NCBI RefSeq assembly: GCF_000689395.1
Contig: NZ_HG966617.1
Location: 1,830,677-1,894,676 of the forward strand
Source of the DNA: Candidatus Phaeomarinobacter ectocarpi
Lineage (GTDB): Bacteria; Pseudomonadota; Alphaproteobacteria; CGMCC-115125
Direction: 5' to 3'
Length of the DNA stretch: 64,000 nt
The position numbers were made by a program, and so were the translations under genes. The notes below the pieces were generated by a model. That model did no database searches and was not told the DNA's origin. It saw only the letters and a program-made list of their open reading frames with translations. Shown piece by piece: positions 10,680 through 18,425 of the stretch (the first letter of the stretch is position 1; the number at the start of each line of letters is the position of its first letter).

Positions 10680-10985
10680 TTAGTCGGGAAACTTTTCCCG
10701 AATATGGGCACCGGTCCAGCGCCCGTTTTTCCAGGGAGTAAGCGCACTCACGTGCTCCAACTCCTCCGGCACCGGATCAAGCCCCTGTGTGCCCAACGGA
10801 TGGCACCTCAGAATGCGTGACACAGCTAACCAGCCGCCCTTCCAAACCCCGAACCGGGTAATGGCCTCCTGCGCATAGTCAGAGCAGGTCGGCACATGTC
10901 GGCATCGCGGCCCCAACAGGGGCGACACGGCGTTCCTATAAACCCAGATGAGGCCCAAGGCCAGATACTTGAACGGATTAGGCAT
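10680..10985 (-). CDS. yidD: Membrane protein insertion efficiency factor
   Basis: A 101-residue protein matching YidD: an amphipathic N-terminus, then the [23 protein letters not shown] block with conserved cysteines, and the [16 protein letters not shown] motif. In other bacteria YidD is a small membrane-associated partner of the YidC insertase. Here it is upstream of thrS on the same strand, about 120 bases away. The C-terminal 25 residues are polar and variable, as is usual. Confidence 0.93.
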   Translation of the reverse strand: MPNPFKYLALGLIWVYRNAVSPLLGPRCRHVPTCSDYAQEAITRFGVWKGGWLAVSRILRCHPLGTQGLDPVPEELEHVSALTPWKNGRWTGAHIREKFPD

Positions 10986-11076
10986 CGCCGCTTCTCACAA
11001 CGTCCAAGCTAGGCGGACAGGATTAATCATGTGTTAACCCTGCCCGCCTTTGAGGACAATCGGCAAGCCTGCAGCC

Positions 11077-11787
11077 CTAATATGCGAAGCGAACCCCGGC
11101 GACAAAGGCCGTGGCATCCGTATCCTCGCCGTCTGCACGGGCAAAATCAGCCGTCTCACCGAGCTTGGCTTCGTAATTGACGCCGATATAGGGATTGAGA
11201 CCGCCCGTCACCACATAGTGGAAGCGGAGTCCGGCTTCGATCTTGGAGAAACCGGAACCAATCTCACGTGCCTGATTCTCGCTGGCACTGATGTCCAGTT
11301 CCACCAGGGGCTGAACAAACGTGCGGCGGGTCAGGAAGATTTCAGTCTCAATTTCCGTACGAAAAGACACGTCCCCGTCATCAGACAGATAAGCATTGCC
11401 CTCGAACTCAACCCACTGCTCCAGCAGGCCGGTGAGGCCCAGCACCAGATGCGTCGTCTCCGGGTCCGGTGCCAGATCATGACGCACGCCGCCCTGGACA
11501 TCGAAGAAGTCCGAGATCGGCCGCCGGTACAGAAGATGCACCTCCGAGCTTTCGAACTGGCCGCCACCAGTGCTTCGCTCAGCCTCAATGCCCAGAACGA
11601 CCTTGTGGTCGTCATTGCCGATGACCAAGTCACCTTCAACGAAGCCCACATCATCGCCATCCTGGACACGGTATTCGAGCCGTTCCACTGAGGCGTGACT
11701 GAGGATCATGTTGTCCATTTCTGCTGCAACCGCCGGCAGAGTGGACACAGCGAGCACGCAGCCCGCTGCCACAAAACGCGCCCACAT
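11077..11787 (-). CDS. copB: Copper resistance protein B (outer membrane)
   Basis: A 236-residue protein with an N-terminal signal peptide and alternating beta strands typical of the CopB/PcoB outer-membrane family, ending in an aromatic residue (FAY) as barrel proteins do. Motifs include VGFVEGDLVIGNDDHKVVLG, YRRPISDFFDVQGGVRHDL and GLNPYIGVNYEAKLGETAD. It lacks the long Met-rich N-terminal region seen in longer relatives. Its ATG shares a base with the copA stop codon, so the two are translationally coupled. CopB is thought to act with CopA in periplasmic and outer-membrane copper handling. Confidence 0.9.
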   Translation of the reverse strand: MWARFVAAGCVLAVSTLPAVAAEMDNMILSHASVERLEYRVQDGDDVGFVEGDLVIGNDDHKVVLGIEAERSTGGGQFESSEVHLLYRRPISDFFDVQGGVRHDLAPDPETTHLVLGLTGLLEQWVEFEGNAYLSDDGDVSFRTEIETEIFLTRRTFVQPLVELDISASENQAREIGSGFSKIEAGLRFHYVVTGGLNPYIGVNYEAKLGETADFARADGEDTDATAFVAGVRFAY

Positions 11788-13499
11788 CAGTGATGCGCCT
11801 TTGCAGGAGCGTCCGCGTTGGCCATGCCCCAGAGCGTCTCAAGCTCCGGGTCGACCATTGCCGTTTCTTCAGGCCCGCCTTCCACGATGACCTTGCGGAA
11901 CATGCCTGCAGCCATGTGGTACATGAGGTGGCAGTGAAACGCCCACTGCCCCGGCGCATCCACCTCGACATCCGCAGATATAGTGACGTTGGGCGGCACG
12001 GTCAGAACATGCTTGAGCGGGTTCCATTTGCCTGCCCCCACATCAACGATCTTCCACATGCCATGCAGGTGCATGGGATGCGCCATCATGGTCTCATTGA
12101 TGAAGGTGAAGCGCACCCGCTCTCCATATTGGAGACGCAGGGGCTCAGCCTCCGACAGTTTCTTGCCGTTGATGGACCACATATAGCGCTCCATGTTGCC
12201 GGTGAGCCGGAGCCTGATCTCTCGGTCATAAGGCCGCTCTTCATAGAGTGGTTCCTGCGCGCGCAGATCAGCCAGCGACAGGAACTTGCCACCATTGGCT
12301 GCGTCCGGTTCCAGCCCCGAGCCAGGTGCATAGAACGGGTCATCATCCCCACCCGACATCGCACTCATGTCATGACCCATGGCCGCATGGTCCATCTTGG
12401 AATGGTCCATGGTTGCCATGTCGTGCCCCATCGCAGCGTGGTCCATACCGTCCATCGATCCATGATCCATGTCGGCCATGGTGAGCCGGGGTGGATCGCG
12501 AAGCTCCGGCACGTCGGCGAACATGCCCTCACGCGGGGCCAGCGTGCCGCGGGCAAACCCGTCGCGCGCCATGGTTTCCGCGAAGATCGTGAACGCCTTG
12601 TCCTCGCGTGGGCGGACAATCACGTCATAGGTTTCCGCCACCGCAATGCGGAACTCATCCACCGGCACCGGACGCACATTGTTGGCATCCGCCTGCACCA
12701 CGGTCATCTTGAGGCCGGGAATGCGGACATCGAAGAAGGTCATGGCTGAGGCATTGATAAAGCGCAGGCGGATACGTTCACCCGGCTCAAACAAACCCGT
12801 CCAGTTCTGGTCCGAGTTTTGCCCGTTCATCAGATAAGTGTAGCCCTGCACATCGGAGATGTCGGATGGCATCATCCGCATCTCACCCCAGTCCAGCCGG
12901 TCTGAGATCGCTGCATCAAGACCATCCTCGGACGCATCCCTGAAGAACTCACCAACTGTGCGCTGGATACCATTGTAGTGATCCGGCGACCGCTTGAGGT
13001 TGCGGAACACCTGCATCGGGCTGTCTTCGTGCCAGTCTGACAGCACCACTGCATAATCCTGGTCATAGCGGAACGGTTCGCGACCTTCGGGCTCAATGAT
13101 GATGGGGCCATACATCCCCGCTCCTTCCTGCAGACCGGAATGGGAGTGGTACCAATAGGTCCCCGCCTTGGGCGCCTTAAAGCGATAGGTAAAGGTCTCA
13201 CCCGGCTTGATGCCTGGAAAACTCATGCCAGGGACGCCGTCCTGATCGAACGGCAGCACAAAGCCATGCCAGTGGATCGACGTATCAACCTTCAGCGTGT
13301 TGGTGACATTGATGGTGAGGTCTTCCCCCTCCTTGAAACGCAAGAGTGGCGCCGGCACCTGGCCATTGATGGCAAAGCCCGCCACAGGCTGACCAGATAC
13401 CTCAAGGGAGATTGGACCCACTTCAAGGTCATAGGTCCCCGCCGCCGCAGGGACGATGCCTGCCAACAGACATAAAGCCGTCAGAATACGGAGTTTCAT
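11787..13499 (-). CDS. copA: Multicopper oxidase, copper resistance protein A
   Basis: A 570-residue periplasmic multicopper oxidase. Copper ligands are visible: HWHG near residue 75, HSHSG near 120, HPMHLHG near 476 and HCHLMYHMAAGM near 523, which supply type 1, 2 and 3 centres. A Met/His-rich loop with repeated MDH and MGHDM units lies near residues 340-383, as in CopA-type copper-binding oxidases. The N-terminus is an ordinary Sec-type signal without a twin-arginine motif, unusual because many CopA enzymes use Tat. ATG 13499 has GGAG nine bases upstream. It starts six bases after the upstream cupredoxin gene and overlaps copB by one base, so it is the third gene of a four-gene operon. Confidence 0.95.
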   Translation of the reverse strand: MKLRILTALCLLAGIVPAAAGTYDLEVGPISLEVSGQPVAGFAINGQVPAPLLRFKEGEDLTINVTNTLKVDTSIHWHGFVLPFDQDGVPGMSFPGIKPGETFTYRFKAPKAGTYWYHSHSGLQEGAGMYGPIIIEPEGREPFRYDQDYAVVLSDWHEDSPMQVFRNLKRSPDHYNGIQRTVGEFFRDASEDGLDAAISDRLDWGEMRMMPSDISDVQGYTYLMNGQNSDQNWTGLFEPGERIRLRFINASAMTFFDVRIPGLKMTVVQADANNVRPVPVDEFRIAVAETYDVIVRPREDKAFTIFAETMARDGFARGTLAPREGMFADVPELRDPPRLTMADMDHGSMDGMDHAAMGHDMATMDHSKMDHAAMGHDMSAMSGGDDDPFYAPGSGLEPDAANGGKFLSLADLRAQEPLYEERPYDREIRLRLTGNMERYMWSINGKKLSEAEPLRLQYGERVRFTFINETMMAHPMHLHGMWKIVDVGAGKWNPLKHVLTVPPNVTISADVEVDAPGQWAFHCHLMYHMAAGMFRKVIVEGGPEETAMVDPELETLWGMANADAPAKAHH

Positions 13500-13505
13500 C
13501 ACTGG

Positions 13506-14114
13506 CTACTCCACATCTACCGTGCCGACCATGCCGGCCGCATAATGGCCCGGCACGTTGCACGCAAACTCTATGTCACCGCCGGACGTGAAGGTCCACA
13601 CAACGTCACCGCTCTTGCCCGGCTCAAGCAGTACGCTGTTGGGATGATCATGGGTCATCATGTGGCCGTCTTCGCCCATGGGGGTGTTCATCATCTCGTG
13701 ATTGATGTGATCGCCCATCAGGACGCCGTGCTGCTGCATCATCATCATCTCGCCCTGATGCGCTTCATGATAGGACGGCGTGCCCAGATTGAACTCATGA
13801 ACCAGCGTGCCGTTGTTGGCGATCTTGAAGTGGACAGTCTCGCCCGCCGAGACCGATAGCGTTTCCGGCTCAAAGTAGTTGTCACCCATGACGATCTCGA
13901 TGACCCGTTCAGCATCCGCCAGCTTGCCCGGTTTGCCGAAGGACATAGGGCCTGCCATTGCCTGCTGTGCACCATGCATCGAACCATTCATCGAACCGTG
14001 CCCGGCGCCATGATGATGGTCCCCTGAACCGGCAGCATGTGCACTCCCGACAGAGATAAAGGCACATGCTGCAATCAGTGAGGGCAGCTGATGAAAACGA
14101 ATTTTGATAGACAT
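13506..14114 (-). CDS. Periplasmic cupredoxin-domain copper protein
   Basis: A 202-residue secreted protein. After a signal peptide (cut near SAHA) comes a His/Met/Gly-rich linker. Then follows a plastocyanin-like domain with YFEPETLSVSAGETV, the ligand motif LVHEFNLG, a Met/His-rich insert (MMMMQQHGVLMGDH region) and the C-terminal CNVPGHYAAGM that supplies Cys, His and Met for a type 1 copper site. It probably binds or carries copper to CopA. ATG 14114 has GGAG eight bases upstream. An upstream in-frame start is possible but would bury the signal peptide. Confidence 0.85.
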   Translation of the reverse strand: MSIKIRFHQLPSLIAACAFISVGSAHAAGSGDHHHGAGHGSMNGSMHGAQQAMAGPMSFGKPGKLADAERVIEIVMGDNYFEPETLSVSAGETVHFKIANNGTLVHEFNLGTPSYHEAHQGEMMMMQQHGVLMGDHINHEMMNTPMGEDGHMMTHDHPNSVLLEPGKSGDVVWTFTSGGDIEFACNVPGHYAAGMVGTVDVE

Positions 14115-14219
14115 GAAGAAGCTCCGCATATGAGCGCGAGGCGTCCCGGTCGGGCACGCTGGCGCAGATGGATTGTCTGAAAGGCTCAAGCTGAAGCCGC
14201 CGTTGAAAACGGCAGCGAC

Positions 14220-14558
14220 CTAGCTCAGACGGGGCGGAGGTGGATCGAGTGTGTAGGTCTTGCCAACGCTGGCAGGCGTAAAGGCAGCCTCAAACGAGGC
14301 ATGGACCCATGGCTGCGCAACGCGCAACGGTCCCGATGCCGTTTTGATGCCGACCATGCAGGACGCTGCTAAAGGACACAGACGAAGTTTGGACGGGTCC
14401 GTTTCCGGGTCCACGGGCATGTCGTGGCCGGTGTTGTCCATCTCCATCATGTCACACCCAAAGGCATGCGCGCCCGCCATGTCAGCGGACGCAAAGGCCG
14501 GAGCAGCAGCCGTGATAAGAATCAGGACGGCCAGAAATGGTGCAATGAAGAAGCGCAT
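14220..14558 (-). CDS. Small secreted Met/His/Cys-containing protein heading the copper operon
   Basis: 112 residues with a strong signal peptide (hydrophobic to about residue 23), then MDNTGHDMPVDPETD, two later cysteines and a proline-rich end. I do not recognise a family. Met, His and Cys content together with position as first gene of the cop operon suggest a periplasmic copper-binding role, which is inference. ATG 14558 is chosen because the other in-frame ATG at 14573 lies inside the CueR-type operator; in the predicted promoter the transcript would begin at or next to 14558, giving a leaderless message. Confidence 0.7.
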   Translation of the reverse strand: MRFFIAPFLAVLILITAAAPAFASADMAGAHAFGCDMMEMDNTGHDMPVDPETDPSKLRLCPLAASCMVGIKTASGPLRVAQPWVHASFEAAFTPASVGKTYTLDPPPPRLS

Positions 14559-14564
14559 GTGAGA

Positions 14565-14595
14565 ACGATGCACCTTCCAGCAGGGGGAAGGTCAA
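14565..14595 (-). promoter_or_regulatory. CueR-type copper promoter and operator
   Basis: On the minus strand a -35 TTGACC (14595-14590) is followed by a 19-base spacer and a poor -10 (14570-14565). The long spacer contains an inverted repeat, ACCTTCC, seven bases, GGAAGGT (14592-14572). The full 21-base repeat differs by one base from the site I recall at the Escherichia coli copA promoter. This architecture (long spacer with central dyad) is typical of MerR-family activators such as CueR. The TGA stop of the upstream Fe-S scaffold gene lies inside the -35 element. No cueR gene is in the window. Confidence 0.8.
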
Positions 14596-15053
14596 GCAGC
14601 ACTTTGTGTTTCAACCTGGCCGATCGCATCAAGCGTCGCCTCGAAGGTGAGCAGGATCGACTGATGGCGATTGCGGAACTCACGGGCCGGCTGAAGAACC
14701 TCGAGATCGGACCACTTGCCCGTGGGGGGCGCACCCTCCTCCTTCAGCATGGCCCGCATGGCATCCCGCGCCACTTTAACCTCATCGCGAGTGGAGCCGA
14801 CGATATGTGCGGCCAGGACTGACGAGGACGCTTGCCCCAGGGCGCAGGCCTGAACCTCATGGGAAAAGTCACTGACTTTTCCTTGGGCCATCTTGAGATG
14901 CACGGTCACTTTGGACCCGCACATCTTGCTGATGGCCGTCGCGGACGCGTCTGCATCCTCCAGAACGCCAATCCGCGGAATATCTGCGGCGAGTTCCAGA
15001 ATCCGGCGGTTGTAGACCTCGTTGAGGCCATTTTCGGTGACTGTTTGGCTCAT
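14592..15053 (-). CDS. Iron-sulfur cluster assembly scaffold-like protein (IscU/NifU fold)
   Basis: A 153-residue protein with the IscU/SufU fold pattern: an LNEVYNRRILELA start, DASATAISKMCGSKVTVHLKM with the first Cys, and HEVQACALGQASSSVLAAHIVG with the second. At the third ligand position of classic IscU (His-Cys) this protein has RHQS, so the third Cys is absent. Such shortened-ligand versions are common near yidD and hisI in alphaproteobacteria and their exact role is not settled. ATG 15053 fits the family start; the frame extends 12 residues further. Its stop codon overlaps the copper promoter. Confidence 0.85.
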   Translation of the reverse strand: MSQTVTENGLNEVYNRRILELAADIPRIGVLEDADASATAISKMCGSKVTVHLKMAQGKVSDFSHEVQACALGQASSSVLAAHIVGSTRDEVKVARDAMRAMLKEEGAPPTGKWSDLEVLQPAREFRNRHQSILLTFEATLDAIGQVETQSAA

Positions 15054-15384
15054 GACGCTGAATTTGTGCTCAAATCGGCAGAATTCCAAGCCCTCTTGTC
15101 ATCCAACCTTGCGCAACACACGTATGTCTTAACGGTTTCAGACAAGATGTGTTCGCGGCTGATATCGCAAATGTGCAATACTGTATGCGCAGTTTAAGCA
15201 ATGTGGACCGGGCCTGCCCGTGCCATATATCCACTACCGGCGCGCGTGCCGAATACTAAAAGACTGAGCCGTTACAAGGCTTCGCGCCCCGATTTCACCA
15301 ATGAAGCGCCTCGCCGCGCCTCATTCCCGGATGTTTTCGCTACCGGGACGGGGGGCCGCGCGTGCGCAAGGAAGGACCAGACCG
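15054..15384. other. Divergent intergenic region between Fe-S scaffold and folE
   Basis: About 330 bases with no gene I can support. It must hold the promoters of both divergent genes. A small CCCGG...CCGGG hairpin precedes folE. I found no riboswitch I recognise. Confidence 0.4.
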
Positions 15385-16017
15385 ATGGACGCCATGGTTG
15401 ATAAAATGGATGCCACCGACATGACTGAAACGACAGAGACCCGCCCCAGCCGCTCCGAAGCCGAAGCAGCCGTGCGGACCCTTATTTCGTGGGCCGGTGA
15501 CAACCCGGACCGCGAAGGCCTGATCGACACCCCATCACGGGTTGTCCGCGCCTACGAGGAATTCTTCGAAGGCTATGATGAGGACCCTTCCGAAGTGCTG
15601 GGACGCACCTTTGAAGAGGTTGAGGGCTACAACGACATCGTGATGCTTCGCGATATCTCGCTGGAAAGCCACTGTGAACATCACATGGTGCCGATCCTCG
15701 GCAAGGCGCACATCGCCTATATGCCGATCAACTCTGTTGTGGGCATTTCCAAGCTGGCCCGCGTGATCGAGATCTACGCCAAGCGCCTGCAGACGCAGGA
15801 GACCATGACGGCCCAGATTGCTGAGACCATTGTCAGCGCCCTGAAGCCTGCCGGTGTCGCGGTGATGATTGAAGCAAAGCACCAGTGCATGACGACGCGC
15901 GGCATCAAAAAGCCCGATGTGGCCACGATTACGACCCAGTTCACGGGCGTCTTCAAGGACGATCCGCGCATGGAAGAGCGTTTCTTCCGCCTTGTGCGCG
16001 GCGACCGTAGCTACTAG
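15385..16017 (+). CDS. folE: GTP cyclohydrolase I
   Basis: A 210-residue enzyme converting GTP to dihydroneopterin triphosphate, the first step of folate synthesis. The [23 protein letters not shown] motif carries zinc and catalytic residues, and [13 protein letters not shown] supplies the second zinc Cys. Residues from about 30 on match the family well; the first 25 are an acidic, variable extension. ATG 15385 has GGAAGG nine bases upstream and is preferred over the ATG at 15301. A terminator follows the gene, and hisI starts about 90 bases on. Confidence 0.97.
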   Translation: MDAMVDKMDATDMTETTETRPSRSEAEAAVRTLISWAGDNPDREGLIDTPSRVVRAYEEFFEGYDEDPSEVLGRTFEEVEGYNDIVMLRDISLESHCEHHMVPILGKAHIAYMPINSVVGISKLARVIEIYAKRLQTQETMTAQIAETIVSALKPAGVAVMIEAKHQCMTTRGIKKPDVATITTQFTGVFKDDPRMEERFFRLVRGDRSY

Positions 16018-16044
16018 AACCTGTCGCTTCAGACATGATTTCTG

Positions 16045-16080
16045 CGGCCCTGCATATTATGTATGCAGGGCCGTCGTTGT
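16045..16080 (+). terminator. Rho-independent terminator after folE
   Basis: A perfect 12-bp stem (16045-16056 with 16062-16073) with a five-base loop and a moderately T-rich tail lies between folE and hisI. Confidence 0.75.
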
Positions 16081-16108
16081 TTGCAGATGTTATTTGCGAG
16101 TTAGACCC

Positions 16109-16603
16109 ATGACCACAAAACCTGAATTTGCCCCCCGCGTGACCGTTGAGCAGGTGGAAGAAGGCCACGACCTGGCACCGAAGTTCGATGCCAATGGCCT
16201 GATGCCGGTTGTGACCACGGATGTGCATACAGGTGACGTGCTGATGGTCGGCTACATGAACGACGAGGCTTTTGCCAAAGCCATCGAGACCGGTGAAGCG
16301 CACTACTTCTCCCGCTCGCGTCAGGCTGTCTGGCACAAGGGTGCGACCTCTGGCCTTGTCCAGAAGATCGTCGAGCTGCGCATCGATGACGATCAGGACT
16401 CGGTGTGGATGAAAGTGGACGTGGCCGGCTCGGGCGCCTCATGCCACGTCGGCTACATGTCCTGCTTCTATCGCGAAATCCCCATGGGGGAACGCGAGAC
16501 CGAAGGTGACTTCAAGTCGGTGGTACTGACCTACAAGGAAGACCAGAAGACGTTCGACCCGGTCGAAGTCTATGGCGACGCGCCGAACCCCACCAAGCTC
16601 TAG
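16109..16603 (+). CDS. hisI: Phosphoribosyl-AMP cyclohydrolase
   Basis: A 164-residue enzyme that opens the purine ring of phosphoribosyl-AMP in histidine synthesis. Family motifs are clear: VLMVGYMNDEAFAKAIETG, HYFSRSRQAVWHKGATSG, the acidic metal site RIDDDQDSV, and the zinc-binding Cys residues in GASCHVGYMSCFYR. It is the stand-alone form without the HisE domain. ATG 16109 is the family start; the longer frame to 15917 runs back through the folE end and its terminator and is rejected. Confidence 0.96.
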   Translation: MTTKPEFAPRVTVEQVEEGHDLAPKFDANGLMPVVTTDVHTGDVLMVGYMNDEAFAKAIETGEAHYFSRSRQAVWHKGATSGLVQKIVELRIDDDQDSVWMKVDVAGSGASCHVGYMSCFYREIPMGERETEGDFKSVVLTYKEDQKTFDPVEVYGDAPNPTKL

Positions 16604-16617
16604 AGCATCACGCGCAC

Positions 16618-16640
16618 CGTGTCCGCGGACTTGATCCGGG
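16618..16640. repeat. Palindromic intergenic repeat, copy 1 (half-like)
   Basis: Contains CGGACTTGATCCGGGG, the inverted form of the core of the second copy 100 bases downstream. This kind of short GC-rich palindrome is commonly dispersed in alphaproteobacterial genomes (REP-like). Confidence 0.5.
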
Positions 16641-16742
16641 GTCCACTTGCAGGTCGGCATCTGCGAGCCTGTCGGTTTAAGTCCTTGCGCGCGTCATGCG
16701 CATCACCCCGCCTGCACCGCTCTCAATCAAGCGGTCTGCGAG

Positions 16743-16769
16743 TAGGCCCCGGATCAAGTCCGGGGCTAC
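16743..16769. repeat. Palindromic intergenic repeat, copy 2
   Basis: A near-perfect palindrome built on CCCCGGA-TCAAG-TCCGGGG with flanking complementary GTAG/CTAC. It overlaps the last codon and stop of the GNAT gene, so it may also end that transcript. With copy 1 it forms an inverted pair. Confidence 0.55.
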
Positions 16770-17305
16770 GGTGTGACCTGGCGTGGACCGCCCCACTGGT
16801 CCCGGTTCATCTTGCAGAAGAAATGCGGCAGACCGACGTGGTCCCCGTGATGGGTGAACACGAAGCCTGCGCCCTGCATGACTTTCTGTGAGGCAGTGTT
16901 GCGTACGAGCGTGAAACACCATGCTTCTTCAAGGCCGGTGCGCTCAAACACATCGTCCACGCAGGGCCGTGCAAACTCGTGACCCCGCCCCTGCTTCCAG
17001 AAATCAGGCGCCACTGCATAGGCCAGTTCCACAATTGGCTTGCCGTAAAACAGCACAAGCCGCAGTCCGGCATAGGCACAAAACCGGTCCGTCTCCTTGT
17101 CGGTGATGTGCCAGATGCCAAACCCATGGAGGTCCCAGTGGGCCGCCCATGTGCGCGCGGCATCACGGCTCTTTTGCTCGGGAAAGGGCTTGCCGTCGGC
17201 GGACAGGGTATCGGTCGCGCGTGCATCGGCCTGAATGGCTCTGAGATCCTGCCAGTCACCCGGCTGGAATGGACGGAAGGTCATGCGGTCGGTCTCAAGC
17301 TCCAT
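16766..17305 (-). CDS. GNAT family N-acetyltransferase (RimJ/RimL type)
   Basis: A 179-residue protein with the GNAT fold. It begins with a LETDRMTFRPFQPGD strand and helix, has an IVELAYAVAPDFWKQGRGHEFAR segment that includes the acetyl-CoA-binding loop (variant of Q/RxxGxG/A), and a late FTLVRNTASQKVMQGAGF typical of RimJ/RimL-like enzymes. They transfer acetyl from acetyl-CoA to an amine; the substrate is unknown. A GAGGAG precedes ATG 17305. The 3' end overlaps a palindromic repeat. It sits apart from the housekeeping genes on either side and reads in the opposite direction. Confidence 0.85.
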   Translation of the reverse strand: MELETDRMTFRPFQPGDWQDLRAIQADARATDTLSADGKPFPEQKSRDAARTWAAHWDLHGFGIWHITDKETDRFCAYAGLRLVLFYGKPIVELAYAVAPDFWKQGRGHEFARPCVDDVFERTGLEEAWCFTLVRNTASQKVMQGAGFVFTHHGDHVGLPHFFCKMNRDQWGGPRQVTP

Positions 17306-17438
17306 CGCTCACGTCTCCTCAATTCTGTCGCCCAAGAGTGACTTGCACATATGGCCAATGCTGGCATCCTGCGGCCAACGATATTGACCAAGAGTCGCAT
17401 GAGCCAAAACGGCTGCGGACCATAAGGATTTTGAGGCT

Positions 17439-18416
17439 ATGACGCGACCCCGAATTGGCTTGGCACTTGGCGGCGGCGTCGCGCGCGGCTGGGCGCATAT
17501 CGGCATCATGCGGGTGTTGATGGAAGAAGGTATCAAGCCGGACATTATTGCGGGTACCTCCATCGGGGCTGTTGTGGGCGGCTGTTACTCCGCCGGCAAG
17601 CTGGATGAAATCGAGGCCTGGGCCCGTAGCCTCACACCCCGCCGTGTCCTGGGATTGCTCGACATGACCTTTGGCGGGTCTGGTCTTTTGTCCGGCATGA
17701 AGCTCGCCCGGCTCCTGGAAGATGATCTGGGAGACGTCGAACTACAGGAACTGGGCACGCGCTTCATTGCCGTCGCGACGGAGCTGGCAACCGGTCATGA
17801 GATCTGGCTGCGGGAGGGAAAGCTCGTTCCCGCCCTGCGGGCGTCCTATGCCCTGCCCGCTGTCTTCACGCCGGTCAAAATCGAAGATCGCTGGCTGGTG
17901 GATGGGGCGCTGGTGAACCCGGTCCCGGCCTCCGTATGCCGTGCGTTCGGCGCGCGCCTCGTGATTGCCGTGTCCCTGTCCTCTGACACCTATGGGCTTG
18001 GCATGGTCACCGAAGGTGAACAGATAGACAAGCTGGACTTTGGATATGACGAACAGCAAAACGGCGGCGGCGCATCCCTCGCCCGTGCCATGGTCTCCCG
18101 CGCCACGCGGCCTGACCGCGCGCTGGTACGTCAGCTTTTTGGCTGGGACAAAAAAACGCCTGGCATCACGACAGTGATGATGGGCGCCCTCAACATTATT
18201 CAGGACCGCCTCGCACGCATGCGCCTTGCCGGTGATCCACCCGATGTGATGGTGGCTCCACGTATCGGCCACATCTCCCTGAGCGATTTTCACAAGGCAG
18301 ACGAGTGCATCAAGCTAGGCGAAGAAGCCGCGCGGGAGGCCATGCCGGTGATCCGGGAGGCCATGGATTTCCTCAGTGGCAAACCCGACATGCCCGGCGA
18401 ACCGGTTTCGGAGTAG
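17439..18416 (+). CDS. Patatin-like phospholipase family protein
   Basis: A 325-residue protein of the RssA/NTE patatin group. The oxyanion Gly-rich segment GGGVARGWAHIG (residues 11-22), the nucleophile elbow GTSIG near residue 40 and the catalytic Asp in VDGALVNPVP near residue 154 are all present, so a Ser-Asp dyad hydrolase of lipid esters is expected. The C-terminal region is family-typical. No signal peptide is visible, so it probably acts in the cytoplasm or at the inner membrane. A GST gene starts nine bases after its stop, which suggests co-transcription. Confidence 0.92.
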   Translation: MTRPRIGLALGGGVARGWAHIGIMRVLMEEGIKPDIIAGTSIGAVVGGCYSAGKLDEIEAWARSLTPRRVLGLLDMTFGGSGLLSGMKLARLLEDDLGDVELQELGTRFIAVATELATGHEIWLREGKLVPALRASYALPAVFTPVKIEDRWLVDGALVNPVPASVCRAFGARLVIAVSLSSDTYGLGMVTEGEQIDKLDFGYDEQQNGGGASLARAMVSRATRPDRALVRQLFGWDKKTPGITTVMMGALNIIQDRLARMRLAGDPPDVMVAPRIGHISLSDFHKADECIKLGEEAAREAMPVIREAMDFLSGKPDMPGEPVSE

Positions 18417-18425
18417 GAGCGCCAG

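Noticed and set aside
14559-14573. ATG 14573 with apparent GGAAGG ribosome site for the first copper gene
   Set aside because: The GGAAGG is half of the CueR-type operator, and the start would lie upstream of the predicted transcript start.
15917-16108. Upstream extension of hisI
   Set aside because: It overlaps the folE end and crosses the terminator at 16045-16080; the HisI family starts at 16109.
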